This document shows positions 9,835 to 18,811 of a DNA stretch of 64,000 bases, piece after piece; position 1 is the stretch's first letter, and each line of letters opens with the position of its first letter. The notes below the pieces were generated by a model. The model worked only from the letters and a program-made list of their open reading frames with translations. It was not told the origin of the DNA and made no database searches. Both the position numbers and the translations under genes were made by a program. This stretch comes from Tunturiibacter gelidiferens. Lineage in GTDB: Bacteria; Acidobacteriota; Terriglobia; Terriglobales; Acidobacteriaceae. The stretch lies in NCBI RefSeq assembly GCF_014201335.1, contig NZ_JACHEB010000003.1, positions 310,001 to 374,000 of the forward strand, read 5' to 3'.

Positions 9835-10180
9835 GTCTTCGAAGCGCTCCGTAACCCCGCGTGCAGAAAATCGAGTTACGCCAATCCATACCTGCCGCAT
9901 TTGGTAGCGAGAAGACCCATGTCGCGGCCCTTCCAATGCCCGCTTAGTCGCTGCTCCTGCTGCGGGATCCCGAAGTGGGCGAAACGTCAAACAGATTAAT
10001 GCCACAGTCAACTGAGTAGCGGACTCCACGCTCTCCAGTCGATGCACCAACTTTTCCGAACACATTCCGCAGCGTAGAAGCCCCAAAACCGAGCACTGAG
10101 ACGCTCAGGCCGGTCGTTCCAAGATCACGATAGCGCAAAGGAGTCTCAGTCCCGAAAGGAGGTATTAGCGCGAAAAGCAT
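9835..10180 (-). pseudogene. Aldo/keto reductase remnant
   Basis: On the minus strand the first 60 codons from 10180 read as the N-terminus of an aldo/keto reductase (RYRDLGTTGLSVSVLGFGAS, then DCGINLFDVSPTSG). The frame is then lost. In another frame further on, a second recognisable stretch appears (RALEGPRHG, then RFSARGVTERFEDS), matching the region where this family has its catalytic Lys segment and the FDFSAxRV stretch. The rest of the roughly 320-residue enzyme is missing. In related gene clusters such reductases act as L-fucose or L-rhamnose dehydrogenases, which would fit the neighbouring mutarotase remnant; that assignment is inference. Confidence 0.68.
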
Positions 10181-10299
10181 AACATTTAGCGTTAACTATG
10201 TGCGCAACGCCGGAGGTTATCGCCGTCCTACAACGTGGTAAATCTAGAGTCTGACGGCTGGCAACTGCCCTCAGGTTTTTCCGAATAGAGGAGTGAATC

Positions 10300-10666
10300 A
10301 TGAAACGCTTCTGTCTTACGTTGAGTCTTCGCCCTGACCCCGAACTCATTGCCGAATACATTGAGCATCACAGAATCGGCCGTCCGGAAATTCACAAGAG
10401 TATCCGCGATGCGGGCGTTCTAGATATTTCATTTGGAAGGAAGCCTCTTCATGATCATGGATACGACAAACGATTTCACGTTCGAGCGTAAGGCAGAGAT
10501 GGACCGGCTTAATCCGGCAGTGCAGGCATGGGAGAGGCTGATGTCGAGCTATCAGAATGTCTCCTCCGAGTCAGACCCCAGCACACGCTGGAGGCAGATG
10601 GAGAGGATCTTCAAGCTGACACACACAACCGACCAACCCTCGCTTGTAGATCGCAGGGAATTTTGA
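10300..10666 (+). pseudogene. L-rhamnose/L-fucose mutarotase family gene with frameshift
   Basis: The ATG at 10300 has a good AGGAG ribosome site and starts MKRFCLTLSLRPDPELIAEY, the N-terminus of the RhaM/FucU-like (DUF718) mutarotase family of about 105 residues. After GVLDI (about 10425) the frame is lost. It resumes one base out of phase as GSLFMIMDTTNDFTFERKAE and runs to the normal family C-terminus (RWRQMERIFKLT). A single small deletion between 10425 and 10433 explains this. The enzyme interconverts anomers of L-rhamnose or L-fucose, and it sits beside other decayed sugar genes. A sequencing error cannot be excluded, but neighbouring genes are broken in the same way. Confidence 0.8.
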
Positions 10667-10749
10667 ACAGGAGAATCTGAACCTCATCCGTAGCGAGCTG
10701 ATAGTATCCCGAGCAAGCTATCAACCAACTCGGTCAAAAGACGTGGCAC

Positions 10750-12663
10750 CTAGTGAGCCTCCAACTCAAGCACTTGCACACTGTACGGTGGGATGGTGTG
10801 GGAGAAATTCGGCCCCTCGATTCGCTTGGACGTCTTCACCGGTTCGATCTGCGTCGGAGCGCTGATCGAATTGGTCTCTGCGTTCGTCTTGCCGCTGAGC
10901 GAGATGAGCATGGCTACTGGCGTGACCTTGTTCATACCTGAGAAGTTGATGTCTAACGCTTGTGGAAGAGACGAAGCGTTGACCATCTTGAGGTAGATCT
11001 TTCCGGTACGCGAATCACGGGTGACCGAGTAGAAGAATAGTTTGCCCTCGCCGGTAATGGAAGAGGTGGGAACTTCGTTGCCTAGATACTCTCCGAACAT
11101 GCACTGCGCGTAATAGCTCGGCGCGCCGTAGCTCTTCAGCGCGTCATAACCGATCAGATCTGACTCCCACTGCATGCCCCCTGGATTCACATTCACGAAC
11201 AACGGCGCGTAGGAAGCCATCACAATCAAGTCGCTGTTCCTCTCCATGCCGGTCATCCACGCCGCGTCTCCCAAGGCAGCGCCCATGTTTGTTGTGGGTG
11301 AGCCCTCCCGAGTCGCCCATTCGCCTACGAAGATCTTGGGTCCGTTGCGGTCAGTCTGGTCATAGTGCTTCACATCGTCAAAGAACTCGTCCGCGCGCCT
11401 ATAGTAGTGGTCGTCGACAACATCAGGCCTCGTTCGTTTGAGTGGAGTTGTCGCGATTAGTTGGAGCTGTGGATATTTTGTTTTGATGGCTTTGTAAAAC
11501 TGCGCATAGCGACCCTCATAACTGTCGGAGTGATCGAACTGGTCTTCGTTGCCGATCTCAACATAGTTCACATGAAACGGCATTGGATGACCGAGCTTCG
11601 CGCGCAGCGCACCCCATTGAGTCGAGGTATCACCGATCGCAAACTCGATCTCGTCGAGCGCATCTTGCACGTACGGAACTAGCACTGGTCCTGCCTGAAT
11701 ATGGTCCCCTTTGAGTGAGTAGCCGGCATAAACCGCGAGCACAGTCTGAATCTTTAGGTCCTCAGTCCACTCCAGAAACTCAAGCAAGCCCATGCCGTCT
11801 GACGACTGGTAGTTCCACGGACTGCGATGGGTAGGTCGATCAACCAGCGGACCAATTGTGTTCTTCCAATCGAACCTTTCATCAATCTGATCTCCCTCAA
11901 GATAGTTGCCGCCGGGAAGCCTTAGGAAGGTCGGATGCATGGCCGCCATCTTCTCCATCAGATCAGACCGATTGCCGTTCTCCCGATTGTTGAAGGTTGG
12001 TGGCATCAGCGAGATCAGGTCTAACCAAATCCTGCCCGTATGGCCAGCAGTGAGCAGCAGATGATTTTCAGACGACGTCTCTACTTCGCCCGTCTTGAGC
12101 GTGAACTCGTATCGCTTCCACTCTCTCGTCAATGCCGGAGTCTCCGTCGACGCGGCTGCCTTGCCAGTGTTGTCGTTGATCAGAGCCAAATTCAAAGCCC
12201 CCACAGACGCTGAGTCGGCCTTGGCATACATCGAACCCTTATACGTGGTGTTCGGACGGAGCGCTATGCCCCAGTAGCCTTCATTCCGCACGCCCGCTCT
12301 GTTCGCTGAGTCGGCCTGAGTAATCGTCAGCGCCAAACTATGGGAGAGCGCCGCACTCGGACCCTCCGCCGGATCGATCTCCATCGAAGCTCTCGAAGTT
12401 CCAAAGTGTTCGAGGTTCCAGTGGGCAACCCCTCCAAACCCATGGTCCTGAAACGTTCGGTTCCGCACGAGTTCTGCATACAGCCCCCCGTCGTAGGAAT
12501 AGTTAATCTCCTCGGTCATCAACCCGTATAGAGTTGGGCTTACCGCATGAACAGGCTTGTCCAAGGCGATCTTCAGGGATCCGGGGGATGTTTGTGCTGC
12601 ACAGGTTGAGACGAATGCCGCGGTAACGAGGAGAGCCGTGACTTTCCACACCAAGCGGCGCAT
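10750..12663 (-). CDS. GH51-type alpha-L-arabinofuranosidase, secreted
   Basis: A 637-residue glycosidase that removes terminal alpha-L-arabinofuranosyl residues from arabinan or arabinoxylan. The ATG at 12663 begins a signal peptide (MRRLVWKVTALLVTAAF, cleavage near CAAQ); an in-frame start at 12696 adds 11 non-signal residues. A carbohydrate-binding-like beta-sandwich lies at about 60-200. The (beta/alpha)8 barrel follows, with FLRLPGGNYLEG and the acid/base motif VEIGNED (Glu near residue 365). The nucleophile motif is IFVGEWATREG (Glu near 430), and a C-terminal beta domain follows. It points away from the arabinose catabolic genes but supplies their substrate. Confidence 0.9.
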   Translation of the reverse strand: MRRLVWKVTALLVTAAFVSTCAAQTSPGSLKIALDKPVHAVSPTLYGLMTEEINYSYDGGLYAELVRNRTFQDHGFGGVAHWNLEHFGTSRASMEIDPAEGPSAALSHSLALTITQADSANRAGVRNEGYWGIALRPNTTYKGSMYAKADSASVGALNLALINDNTGKAAASTETPALTREWKRYEFTLKTGEVETSSENHLLLTAGHTGRIWLDLISLMPPTFNNRENGNRSDLMEKMAAMHPTFLRLPGGNYLEGDQIDERFDWKNTIGPLVDRPTHRSPWNYQSSDGMGLLEFLEWTEDLKIQTVLAVYAGYSLKGDHIQAGPVLVPYVQDALDEIEFAIGDTSTQWGALRAKLGHPMPFHVNYVEIGNEDQFDHSDSYEGRYAQFYKAIKTKYPQLQLIATTPLKRTRPDVVDDHYYRRADEFFDDVKHYDQTDRNGPKIFVGEWATREGSPTTNMGAALGDAAWMTGMERNSDLIVMASYAPLFVNVNPGGMQWESDLIGYDALKSYGAPSYYAQCMFGEYLGNEVPTSSITGEGKLFFYSVTRDSRTGKIYLKMVNASSLPQALDINFSGMNKVTPVAMLISLSGKTNAETNSISAPTQIEPVKTSKRIEGPNFSHTIPPYSVQVLELEAH

Positions 12664-12765
12664 AAGCACTGATTTTTCTAAATAAATTGACTCCACTAGC
12701 CCTCCACCTTTTCTGTTCCCGCAAAGTCACAAATGTAAAAGTATGCTTATTCTGCGAACAAACCT

Positions 12766-14028
12766 TCAGAGTCCAAGAAAGACAGGCTTAATATGGCGTT
12801 CAAAGAGGTTTGTGGTCACGTTCTTTGCAATGACTTCTTCATTGGCTTCGAGTGCCATTAGATACCTGTTACCCATCTTTGCCGCGACTTTGAAACCTAC
12901 ATGCAATAACTGTCTGAAGCTCTCGTTGTACGCGCCATTCCCTGGATCGTGCCGCAGCGTCGAGGTAAACTGCTCGCTCGTCCACTCATTGACCTTGTCC
13001 GGCGTCGGCAGCTTCGCCGGATGGATATCGATCACCGCTTCGTAAGGCGCACAAAGCTCCTCGCGGTGCGCGTAGGCTTCCCCATATATCTCCTTCGCAA
13101 TCTCAAGCCCCGAGCCGCGCGACTCCGCGAGGCCGATCAACTCTTCTAGCCATGTCGTTCCCGCAGTCTTCAGATGAACTCCTGCATCGAACCGCTTGAT
13201 GCTTGCGTGAATAGCTTTGTAAATCGAAAACTTGTCAGACCCGGAGTGAACGCTCAACTTCAGATTTTCCGGGAGACCGTAGGTTGTAATCGCGAACCCG
13301 ATCGTCGCCAGGTCCTCCTCGAACTCTTTTGTAAACTGCGCCACATCGCCTGCGTAGTCCACGCCCTTATTGAAGCGGCCGGTGAACTTCGGCGCTATCG
13401 TCTGGATCGGGATTTCCTCGTCAGCAATCGCCGCGAGAATAATCAGTAGTTCCACTGGTGTCTGAGGCGAGTCGGTCTCGTCCATCGAAATCTCAGGCAC
13501 GAAGTTTCCTTCGCCCTTCTTCTCCACGAGAAGACGGTAAATCTCGCCTGCATGTTGGATGGCCGCCAGAAATTTGTTGGCTACGCCCTCAACAAATCCT
13601 TTATCCGTCTGGAACGGTTCAGCGATATTTGGGATCGTTACTGCTCCCACAAGCTCTTGATGCCGCCCAACAAACGCGGCTACATCAGCTGGCTTTGCGG
13701 CTTCTCCAATCAAGTCCGCGACATCCAGAGTAAAAAAGTCGCAAGGCTGGATGAATCTCTCAACCGTCTTCTCGTTGATATGGTCCGCGTCGAGGAAGTA
13801 TGACTTGACCCATCCCAACTCCTTTACGGCAGCGTCGGCCGCAGCCCGCGTCTGGAGTGGCTCTGACCCAATAATCAGGTGCTCTCGATTCGACTTATTC
13901 CACACCGGAACCACATCGATTCCGGCCTCTCCCGCATTGACGCATGCTTTCAGCTGCGCTTTTGCCTGGTGAGCAAATCTGTCACCGACTCCGATCGAAA
14001 ACTTTGGAAGCTTCAACTGCTTGTTCAT
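12766..14028 (-). CDS. UxaE-family (tagaturonate epimerase-like) sugar epimerase
   Basis: A 420-residue protein recognised by motifs shared with the D-tagaturonate/D-fructuronate 3-epimerase UxaE: FSIGVGDRFAHQAK at the N-terminus, FLDADHI, ISMDETDSPQTP, GVDYAGD, LSVHSGSDKFSIY and LKTAGTTWLEE. The conserved Asp, His and Glu residues fit a metal-dependent ketose epimerase. Members in this region of the family are shorter than the roughly 480-residue Thermotoga enzyme. It is divergent from araB across a 390-base regulatory gap and has no uronate genes beside it. The true substrate may therefore be L-ribulose or another ketopentose rather than tagaturonate; this is inference. It is probably co-regulated with araB through the shared intergenic operators. 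Confidence 0.8.
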   Translation of the reverse strand: MNKQLKLPKFSIGVGDRFAHQAKAQLKACVNAGEAGIDVVPVWNKSNREHLIIGSEPLQTRAAADAAVKELGWVKSYFLDADHINEKTVERFIQPCDFFTLDVADLIGEAAKPADVAAFVGRHQELVGAVTIPNIAEPFQTDKGFVEGVANKFLAAIQHAGEIYRLLVEKKGEGNFVPEISMDETDSPQTPVELLIILAAIADEEIPIQTIAPKFTGRFNKGVDYAGDVAQFTKEFEEDLATIGFAITTYGLPENLKLSVHSGSDKFSIYKAIHASIKRFDAGVHLKTAGTTWLEELIGLAESRGSGLEIAKEIYGEAYAHREELCAPYEAVIDIHPAKLPTPDKVNEWTSEQFTSTLRHDPGNGAYNESFRQLLHVGFKVAAKMGNRYLMALEANEEVIAKNVTTNLFERHIKPVFLGL

Positions 14029-14124
14029 CGCTACATCCCTCTCCTATTCCACAAAGCGGTTAGTCCGATAGATCGATCACGTTGTTTCTACCTGCGACGC
14101 GGGTCATGGCTCCAAGTCTAGATT

Positions 14125-14138
14125 GGAAAAGCTTGATA
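14125..14138. promoter_or_regulatory. Possible degenerate operator half-site upstream of the UxaE-like gene
   Basis: GGAAAAGCTTGATA shares its left half and GC centre with the perfect palindrome at 14241 and the site at 18845. It sits about 100 bases upstream of the minus-strand epimerase start, where an operator for that gene would be expected. The right half does not match, so this is a weak call. Confidence 0.35.
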
Positions 14139-14202
14139 CGAGACGTGGAGCGATTGAAGCAGACGCCCTTAACCAAAGCCGCCGAGAAACTCGAACCTAC
14201 TC

Positions 14203-14254
14203 TTGACAGCCCTGTATGGATACCCTACGATTCGTCCCAGTGAAAAGCTTTTCA
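14203..14254 (+). promoter_or_regulatory. araB promoter with overlapping LacI-type operator
   Basis: TTGACA (14203-14208), a 17-base spacer and TACGAT (14226-14231) make a good sigma-70-type promoter pointing to the ribulokinase gene. Immediately after, TGAAAAGCTTTTCA (14241-14254) is a perfect 14-base palindrome with a GC centre, of the kind bound by LacI-family dimers. It overlaps the expected transcription start, a classical repressor position. A near-identical site overlaps the predicted araA promoter, and a LacI-family gene ends the locus. The leader to araB is about 200 bases long. Confidence 0.65.
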
Positions 14255-14445
14255 TGCTTCCGCATAAGAAGGTAACTTACAGGAGTCGATTTGTAAAATT
14301 TATGGTTGCGGAACAACATGTCTTCACCTTGTAAAAACTCGCCTGTTGAACTCGGCCAGTCTCTTTGCCAACCACCCTCTTGAACTCGCAAAGTCCCTTT
14401 TGCCGAGAAACCTGAATTATGCATGAGCCATGGAGCAAGCCATCG

Positions 14446-16056
14446 ATGCGGATAGTTGCAGGAGTAGATTTTGGAACGCTGAGTACCCGCGTAACCCTGC
14501 TTGATAGCAAGACTGGTCGGCTAGGTACGGCATCTGCCGCATATCCTTTACATCGCAAGCGGGAGGATCCCGATTTCGCCACTCAGTCCCACGACGATCA
14601 GATGAACGCCCTGGTTCAAGCAATGCACAAGGTGCTTTTGGAGACCGGAATTGATGGCAATACGGTCGAGGCGCTCGCTCTGGACACAACAGGCTCAAGC
14701 GTCATTCCAGTAGATGCTCAGATGAAGCCACTAGACGACTATTATCTGTGGTGCGATCATCGTGCTGTCAAAGAAGCGCAACAGATCACTAGGCTGGCGC
14801 ATTCAAGCGGGCTTGAAGCGATTCAGTGGTGCGGTGGCGTGTACTCGCACGAGTGGGGCTTTGCCAAGTTACTCCACTGGCTGCGGAATAATCCTGAGAA
14901 GCGAGCGCTCTTTGCATCCGCCTTCGAGCATTGCGACATGGTTGCCGCCACTCTGTGCGGAATCAAAAGTCCGCAGCAAGCAAAACGCAGTGTATGCGCG
15001 CTTGGGCACAAATGGCTCTGGAATCCAAAGTGGGGTGGTTTCCCGCCGCAGGAGTTTTTCACTGAAGTCGATCCCCTGTTTGCAGGAATCCGCGAAAAGC
15101 TGGCAGGTGAGGTGCTCACCTCCGATCACTTGGCCGGGACCTTGTCTCCAACCTGGGCCGAGCGCCTCGGTTTAAGCGCAGGCATTCCGATTCCAGTCGG
15201 AGCATTTGACGCGCATTGGGACGCTATCGGTGCAGGATGCCGCGAGGGAGACGTGGTCAACGTTGTTGGCACCTCCACTTGCATAATTGCAATGCAGGGC
15301 CGCACCCAGATCATCCCCGGTGTATGTGGTGTCGTACCTGGCAGCGTTCATCCAGCGTACACAGGGGTGGAAGCGGGCCTGTCCGCTGTGGGGGACATCT
15401 TCGAAGCGATCGCACGCAGGGCAGGGACCGACGTGCAAACTCTGTCCGAAGGACTTGAAGAGTACCGCGCCGGCCAGACCGGATTGATGCGGCTGTCCTG
15501 GGACAATGGTGATCGCACCGTGCTCGTCAAATCAGAACTTGGCGGTATCACGATTGGATGGAATCTTCTCCACACCGCGAAAGACGAGCTATTTGCCGCC
15601 ATTGAAGGCACCGCCTTCCATACGCGCATCATTCTCGATCGACTCGCCGAGAACGGTGTTCCAATCAAACGAGTCATCAATGCCGGGGGAATCCCGCAAA
15701 ACAACCCGACTCTCAATCAGGTCTACGCGGACGTGCTCAACAAGGAGGTGCTGGTTCCAGACGGGATCCCAACCAGTATCGGGTCGGGCATCTTCGCCCA
15801 ACTCGCAGCGGATATCTTTCCAAGCATTGAGGACGCACAGAATCATATGTGTCTGAAGCACAAATCTTTTCTTCCGAATCCCGGCAACGTTGCACTCTAT
15901 GAAGAGCTTTATCGTCTCTATCGCGGCGTCTACTTCGCATTCGGCGATGACTCCGCGTCCGCCTTTAGGCTTGCCGAAGTACTTCCCCAACTCCGCCAGT
16001 GCGCATCCAGATCGCGCCTAGAAAACTTCATACTCCCAGCTATCGAGAAACCATGA
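14446..16056 (+). CDS. araB: L-ribulokinase (FGGY family)
   Basis: An FGGY-family kinase that phosphorylates L-ribulose to L-ribulose 5-phosphate, the second step of bacterial L-arabinose catabolism. Motifs typical of ribulokinase are visible: the N-terminal phosphate loop GVDFGTLSTR, DTTGSS, WCDHRA, GHKWLWNPKWGGFP, the substrate region GAFDAHWDAIGAG and the VVGTSTC block. The length (about 536 residues) fits. I prefer the ATG at 14446, which has GGAG upstream; an in-frame ATG at 14419 adds nine residues. The TGA stop overlaps the ATG of the symporter gene (ATGA), implying translational coupling. It lies between the UxaE-like gene and the araD/araA genes. Confidence 0.88.
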   Translation: MRIVAGVDFGTLSTRVTLLDSKTGRLGTASAAYPLHRKREDPDFATQSHDDQMNALVQAMHKVLLETGIDGNTVEALALDTTGSSVIPVDAQMKPLDDYYLWCDHRAVKEAQQITRLAHSSGLEAIQWCGGVYSHEWGFAKLLHWLRNNPEKRALFASAFEHCDMVAATLCGIKSPQQAKRSVCALGHKWLWNPKWGGFPPQEFFTEVDPLFAGIREKLAGEVLTSDHLAGTLSPTWAERLGLSAGIPIPVGAFDAHWDAIGAGCREGDVVNVVGTSTCIIAMQGRTQIIPGVCGVVPGSVHPAYTGVEAGLSAVGDIFEAIARRAGTDVQTLSEGLEEYRAGQTGLMRLSWDNGDRTVLVKSELGGITIGWNLLHTAKDELFAAIEGTAFHTRIILDRLAENGVPIKRVINAGGIPQNNPTLNQVYADVLNKEVLVPDGIPTSIGSGIFAQLAADIFPSIEDAQNHMCLKHKSFLPNPGNVALYEELYRLYRGVYFAFGDDSASAFRLAEVLPQLRQCASRSRLENFILPAIEKP

Positions 16057-17780
16057 CCGCCTTGGCCATCCTGCTTACTACGCAACTCACCCATCTCGCA
16101 CCGATCGACATTTTGATACTGGTTCTTTATTTTGTCGTCGTACTCCTCATCGGCTTTTACGTGAAGGGGTCTACCAGGACAAGCGAAGAGTTTTTCCTGG
16201 CCGGCCGCGAGATGACAGCCTGGATCGCCGGACTCAGCTTCGTCTCGGCGAATCTCGGCTCGCTGGAGTTGATGGGATGGGCCGGAGCTGCTTACCAGTA
16301 CGGAATGCTCGCAACTCACTGGTACTGGATTGGGGCCATCCCCGCGATGTTGTTTCTCGGCATCGTCATGATGCCCTTCTACTACATCTCTAAAACGCAT
16401 TCAGTGCCCGGCTACCTGCAGCTTCGCTTCGGTGAGGGCGCGCGTGGAGTAAGTGCCGTCAGCTTTGCCTTCATGACCATTCTCATGTCGGGGGTCAATA
16501 TGTACTCTATGGCACTGGTCATGAAAGTTGTGCTCGGATGGAATATTAGTTTCTCCATCTGGATCGGCGCAGTCACGGTCGCCATCTACGTCATGCTTGG
16601 CGGGCTGCGATCGGCCATTATTAACGAGGTGTTGCAATTCGTTCTTATATGGGCAGGGGCCGCGCTGATCCCGATTCTCGGCCTGTGGGAGGCGGGCGGA
16701 TGGACAAAGCTCAAAGCCCAGATTGCTGTAAACGTCGGATCGAACGATTACACGCACCTCTGGACCACTCTGGGCTCCTTCAAAGACAATCCCATGGGCG
16801 TGCACTGGACAGGCATCGTCTTTGGGCTCGGCTTCGTCATCAGCTTCGGCTATTGGACGACTGATTTTCTCGTAGTACAGCGCGTACTGAGCGCCAACAA
16901 TCTTCGCGCCGCAAAGATGGCGCCGGTGATTGGCGCTGCATTCAAAATGGCAGTCCCATTCATCGTCATCGTTCCCGGTCTTCTAGCGCTCGCAGTTCTG
17001 CGCGACCCTCATACCCATCAGATCATTCGGCTTGTCGGGGAAAATCAAGTCGATGCAGCTCATCCTTACAGCTACAACGAAGTTCTTCCTCTCATGCTGA
17101 TTCGCTATTGCGGTCCTGGCCTTCTCGGTTTGGGCATCACAGCGCTCATCGCTGGGTTCATGAGTGGCATGGCGGGCAACGTCAGCGCGTTCTCCACAGT
17201 CTGGACGTACGACCTCTACGGTGCTTTCTTCAATAAGAAAGCAAGCGATAAGCACTACGTCTCCATGGGCCGATGGTCAACCGTCGTTGGTATGATCGCA
17301 TCGATCGGCACAGCCTATCTGGTGATGCATGCAGCTTCCATCATGGATTACGTCCAGGCGCTCTTTAGTTTCTTCATCGCACCGCTCTTTGGCACAGTTA
17401 TTCTGGGGATGCTCTGGAAACGTGCCACAAAATCTGGTGGATTTTGGGGTCTGCTTGCCGGAACCGTCTCCTCGATAGCAATGTGGCTCTACACCACATA
17501 CGGCGGGCAGCAAGCTCTGGCACACATCGCATTGTCCCTGGACGCAAAACCAATGGCAGAGAATCTCTACCGCGCCTTCTGGAGTTGGCTCATCTGCGTC
17601 GTTGTCACGGTCTCGGTGAGCCTTGTTACGCGTCCTGTGCCGGAAGCTCAGCTCGCAGGCCTGGTCTACGGCGCGACGACGATTCCTGACGACGGAGCAA
17701 GCTCCCTCTGGCAGAAACCGATCTTCTGGGCAGCGATCGTCATCACGATCTTCTTTCTTTTAAACATTATTTTCTTCTAA
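16053..17780 (+). CDS. Sodium:solute symporter (SSS family), probable arabinose transporter
   Basis: A polytopic membrane protein of 575 residues with about 14 hydrophobic segments. It has the N-terminal SSS features of this family (FFLAGREMTAWIAGLSFVSANLGSLE, split here as FFLAGREM and FVSANLGSLELMGWAG). Members couple uptake of sugars or other solutes to sodium ions. The start at 16053 overlaps the araB stop by four bases; the longer frame from 15999 is a false extension into araB. Its position inside the operon strongly suggests L-arabinose or a related pentose as substrate, although sequence alone does not fix the substrate. A tiny two-helix gene follows 32 bases downstream. Confidence 0.88.
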   Translation: MTALAILLTTQLTHLAPIDILILVLYFVVVLLIGFYVKGSTRTSEEFFLAGREMTAWIAGLSFVSANLGSLELMGWAGAAYQYGMLATHWYWIGAIPAMLFLGIVMMPFYYISKTHSVPGYLQLRFGEGARGVSAVSFAFMTILMSGVNMYSMALVMKVVLGWNISFSIWIGAVTVAIYVMLGGLRSAIINEVLQFVLIWAGAALIPILGLWEAGGWTKLKAQIAVNVGSNDYTHLWTTLGSFKDNPMGVHWTGIVFGLGFVISFGYWTTDFLVVQRVLSANNLRAAKMAPVIGAAFKMAVPFIVIVPGLLALAVLRDPHTHQIIRLVGENQVDAAHPYSYNEVLPLMLIRYCGPGLLGLGITALIAGFMSGMAGNVSAFSTVWTYDLYGAFFNKKASDKHYVSMGRWSTVVGMIASIGTAYLVMHAASIMDYVQALFSFFIAPLFGTVILGMLWKRATKSGGFWGLLAGTVSSIAMWLYTTYGGQQALAHIALSLDAKPMAENLYRAFWSWLICVVVTVSVSLVTRPVPEAQLAGLVYGATTIPDDGASSLWQKPIFWAAIVITIFFLLNIIFF

Positions 17781-17812
17781 GGTTCGGGCACGCAAGTATC
17801 GGAGATTTTCTT

Positions 17813-18040
17813 ATGGCGGAAGGTACAGGACGTGGCGAATCACTCTCGATTTGGTTCTTCGTTGGAGGCCTCACTCTGCTCTACGGCATCATTCTTTTGC
17901 CGTATGGAGCGTATGAGTGGTTTAGTGGACATGAGAGTTCCACCGTACTCAGCAACCTTCATCCCACTTTCTGGTGGGGTCTGCTGCTGACACTCTTTGG
18001 CGGGTTTTACACCATCCGCTTTCGCCCGGTAAAGGGATAA
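17813..18040 (+). CDS. Small two-helix membrane protein in the arabinose operon
   Basis: A 75-residue protein with two hydrophobic helices (about residues 12-33, FFVGGLTLLYGIILLPYGAY, and 50-68, FWWGLLLTLFGGFYTIRF) and a basic C-terminus. It has no family assignment I can name. It lies between the symporter and araD with gaps of 32 and 28 bases, so it is almost certainly co-transcribed. Small membrane proteins beside SSS transporters sometimes act as accessory subunits, but here that is a guess. Codon use looks normal. Confidence 0.75.
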   Translation: MAEGTGRGESLSIWFFVGGLTLLYGIILLPYGAYEWFSGHESSTVLSNLHPTFWWGLLLTLFGGFYTIRFRPVKG

Positions 18041-18068
18041 AGCTCGACGCGACAACTGGAGACAGGAC

Positions 18069-18797
18069 ATGCGACTTACACAACTCCGCGAGGAAGTCCT
18101 CGAAGCAAATCTGGAACTGGTCCGTGGAGGACTGGTGCTCTACACCTTTGGCAACGCTTCGGGCGTCGATCGCGAGCAAGGCCTCGTCGTCATCAAACCC
18201 TCCGGTGTCGACTACGACAAACTCAAGCCCGAACACATGGTGGTGACCGATCTGGAGGGAAACATCATCGAAGGGAATTTGCGGCCCTCGTCCGATCTCG
18301 ATACCCACACCCTGTTGTATCGGGAGTTTGGCGAGATCGGAGCCGTCGTTCACACGCACTCTGAGTTTGCTACCAGCTTTGCGCAAGCTGGACTGCCCAT
18401 TACGGCATTCGGCACAACCCACGCGGACTACTTCCACGGGCCGGTTCCTGTCACGGCACCGCTCTCCGACGAAGCGATCGAAGGGCAATATGTTCGCGAG
18501 ACAGGTGCTGCGATCGTGGCCAGATTTCGCGGAGAGGAAGACCGCGCCGCTATCGATCCTCTTGCAGTCCCTGCATGTCTCGTATACGGGCACGCCCCCT
18601 TTGTATGGGGAAGAACGCCGCACGAAGCTGCTCATAACGCTGTGGTGCTCGAAACGATCGCGCGCATGGCGTACCGCACACTCTTACTCGAGGCGAACAT
18701 GCAGCAGGTGTCACAGACCCTGCTGGATCGGCATTACTTTCGAAAGCACGGTGCCAAAGCCACCTACGGACAATCAAGGAAGGAGCAGGACCTTTGA
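18069..18797 (+). CDS. araD: L-ribulose-5-phosphate 4-epimerase
   Basis: A class II aldolase-fold enzyme of 242 residues that converts L-ribulose 5-phosphate to D-xylulose 5-phosphate, feeding the pentose phosphate pathway. Visible landmarks are TFGNASGVDR, the phosphate-binding VIKPSGVDYDKL, the zinc ligands in VVHTHSEFA, the TTHADYFHG block and the third zinc His region YGHAPFVWG. The length and order match AraD of enteric bacteria. It follows the small membrane protein by 28 bases and is separated from araA by 128 bases holding a second promoter/operator. Confidence 0.9.
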   Translation: MRLTQLREEVLEANLELVRGGLVLYTFGNASGVDREQGLVVIKPSGVDYDKLKPEHMVVTDLEGNIIEGNLRPSSDLDTHTLLYREFGEIGAVVHTHSEFATSFAQAGLPITAFGTTHADYFHGPVPVTAPLSDEAIEGQYVRETGAAIVARFRGEEDRAAIDPLAVPACLVYGHAPFVWGRTPHEAAHNAVVLETIARMAYRTLLLEANMQQVSQTLLDRHYFRKHGAKATYGQSRKEQDL

Positions 18798-18811
18798 GCG
18801 GACCAATTGAG

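Noticed and set aside
12766..14028. L-arabinose or xylose isomerase assignment for this gene
   Set aside because: The motifs LDADH, SVHSGSDKFSIY and LKTAGTTW belong to the UxaE family, and a clear AraA is present elsewhere in the locus.
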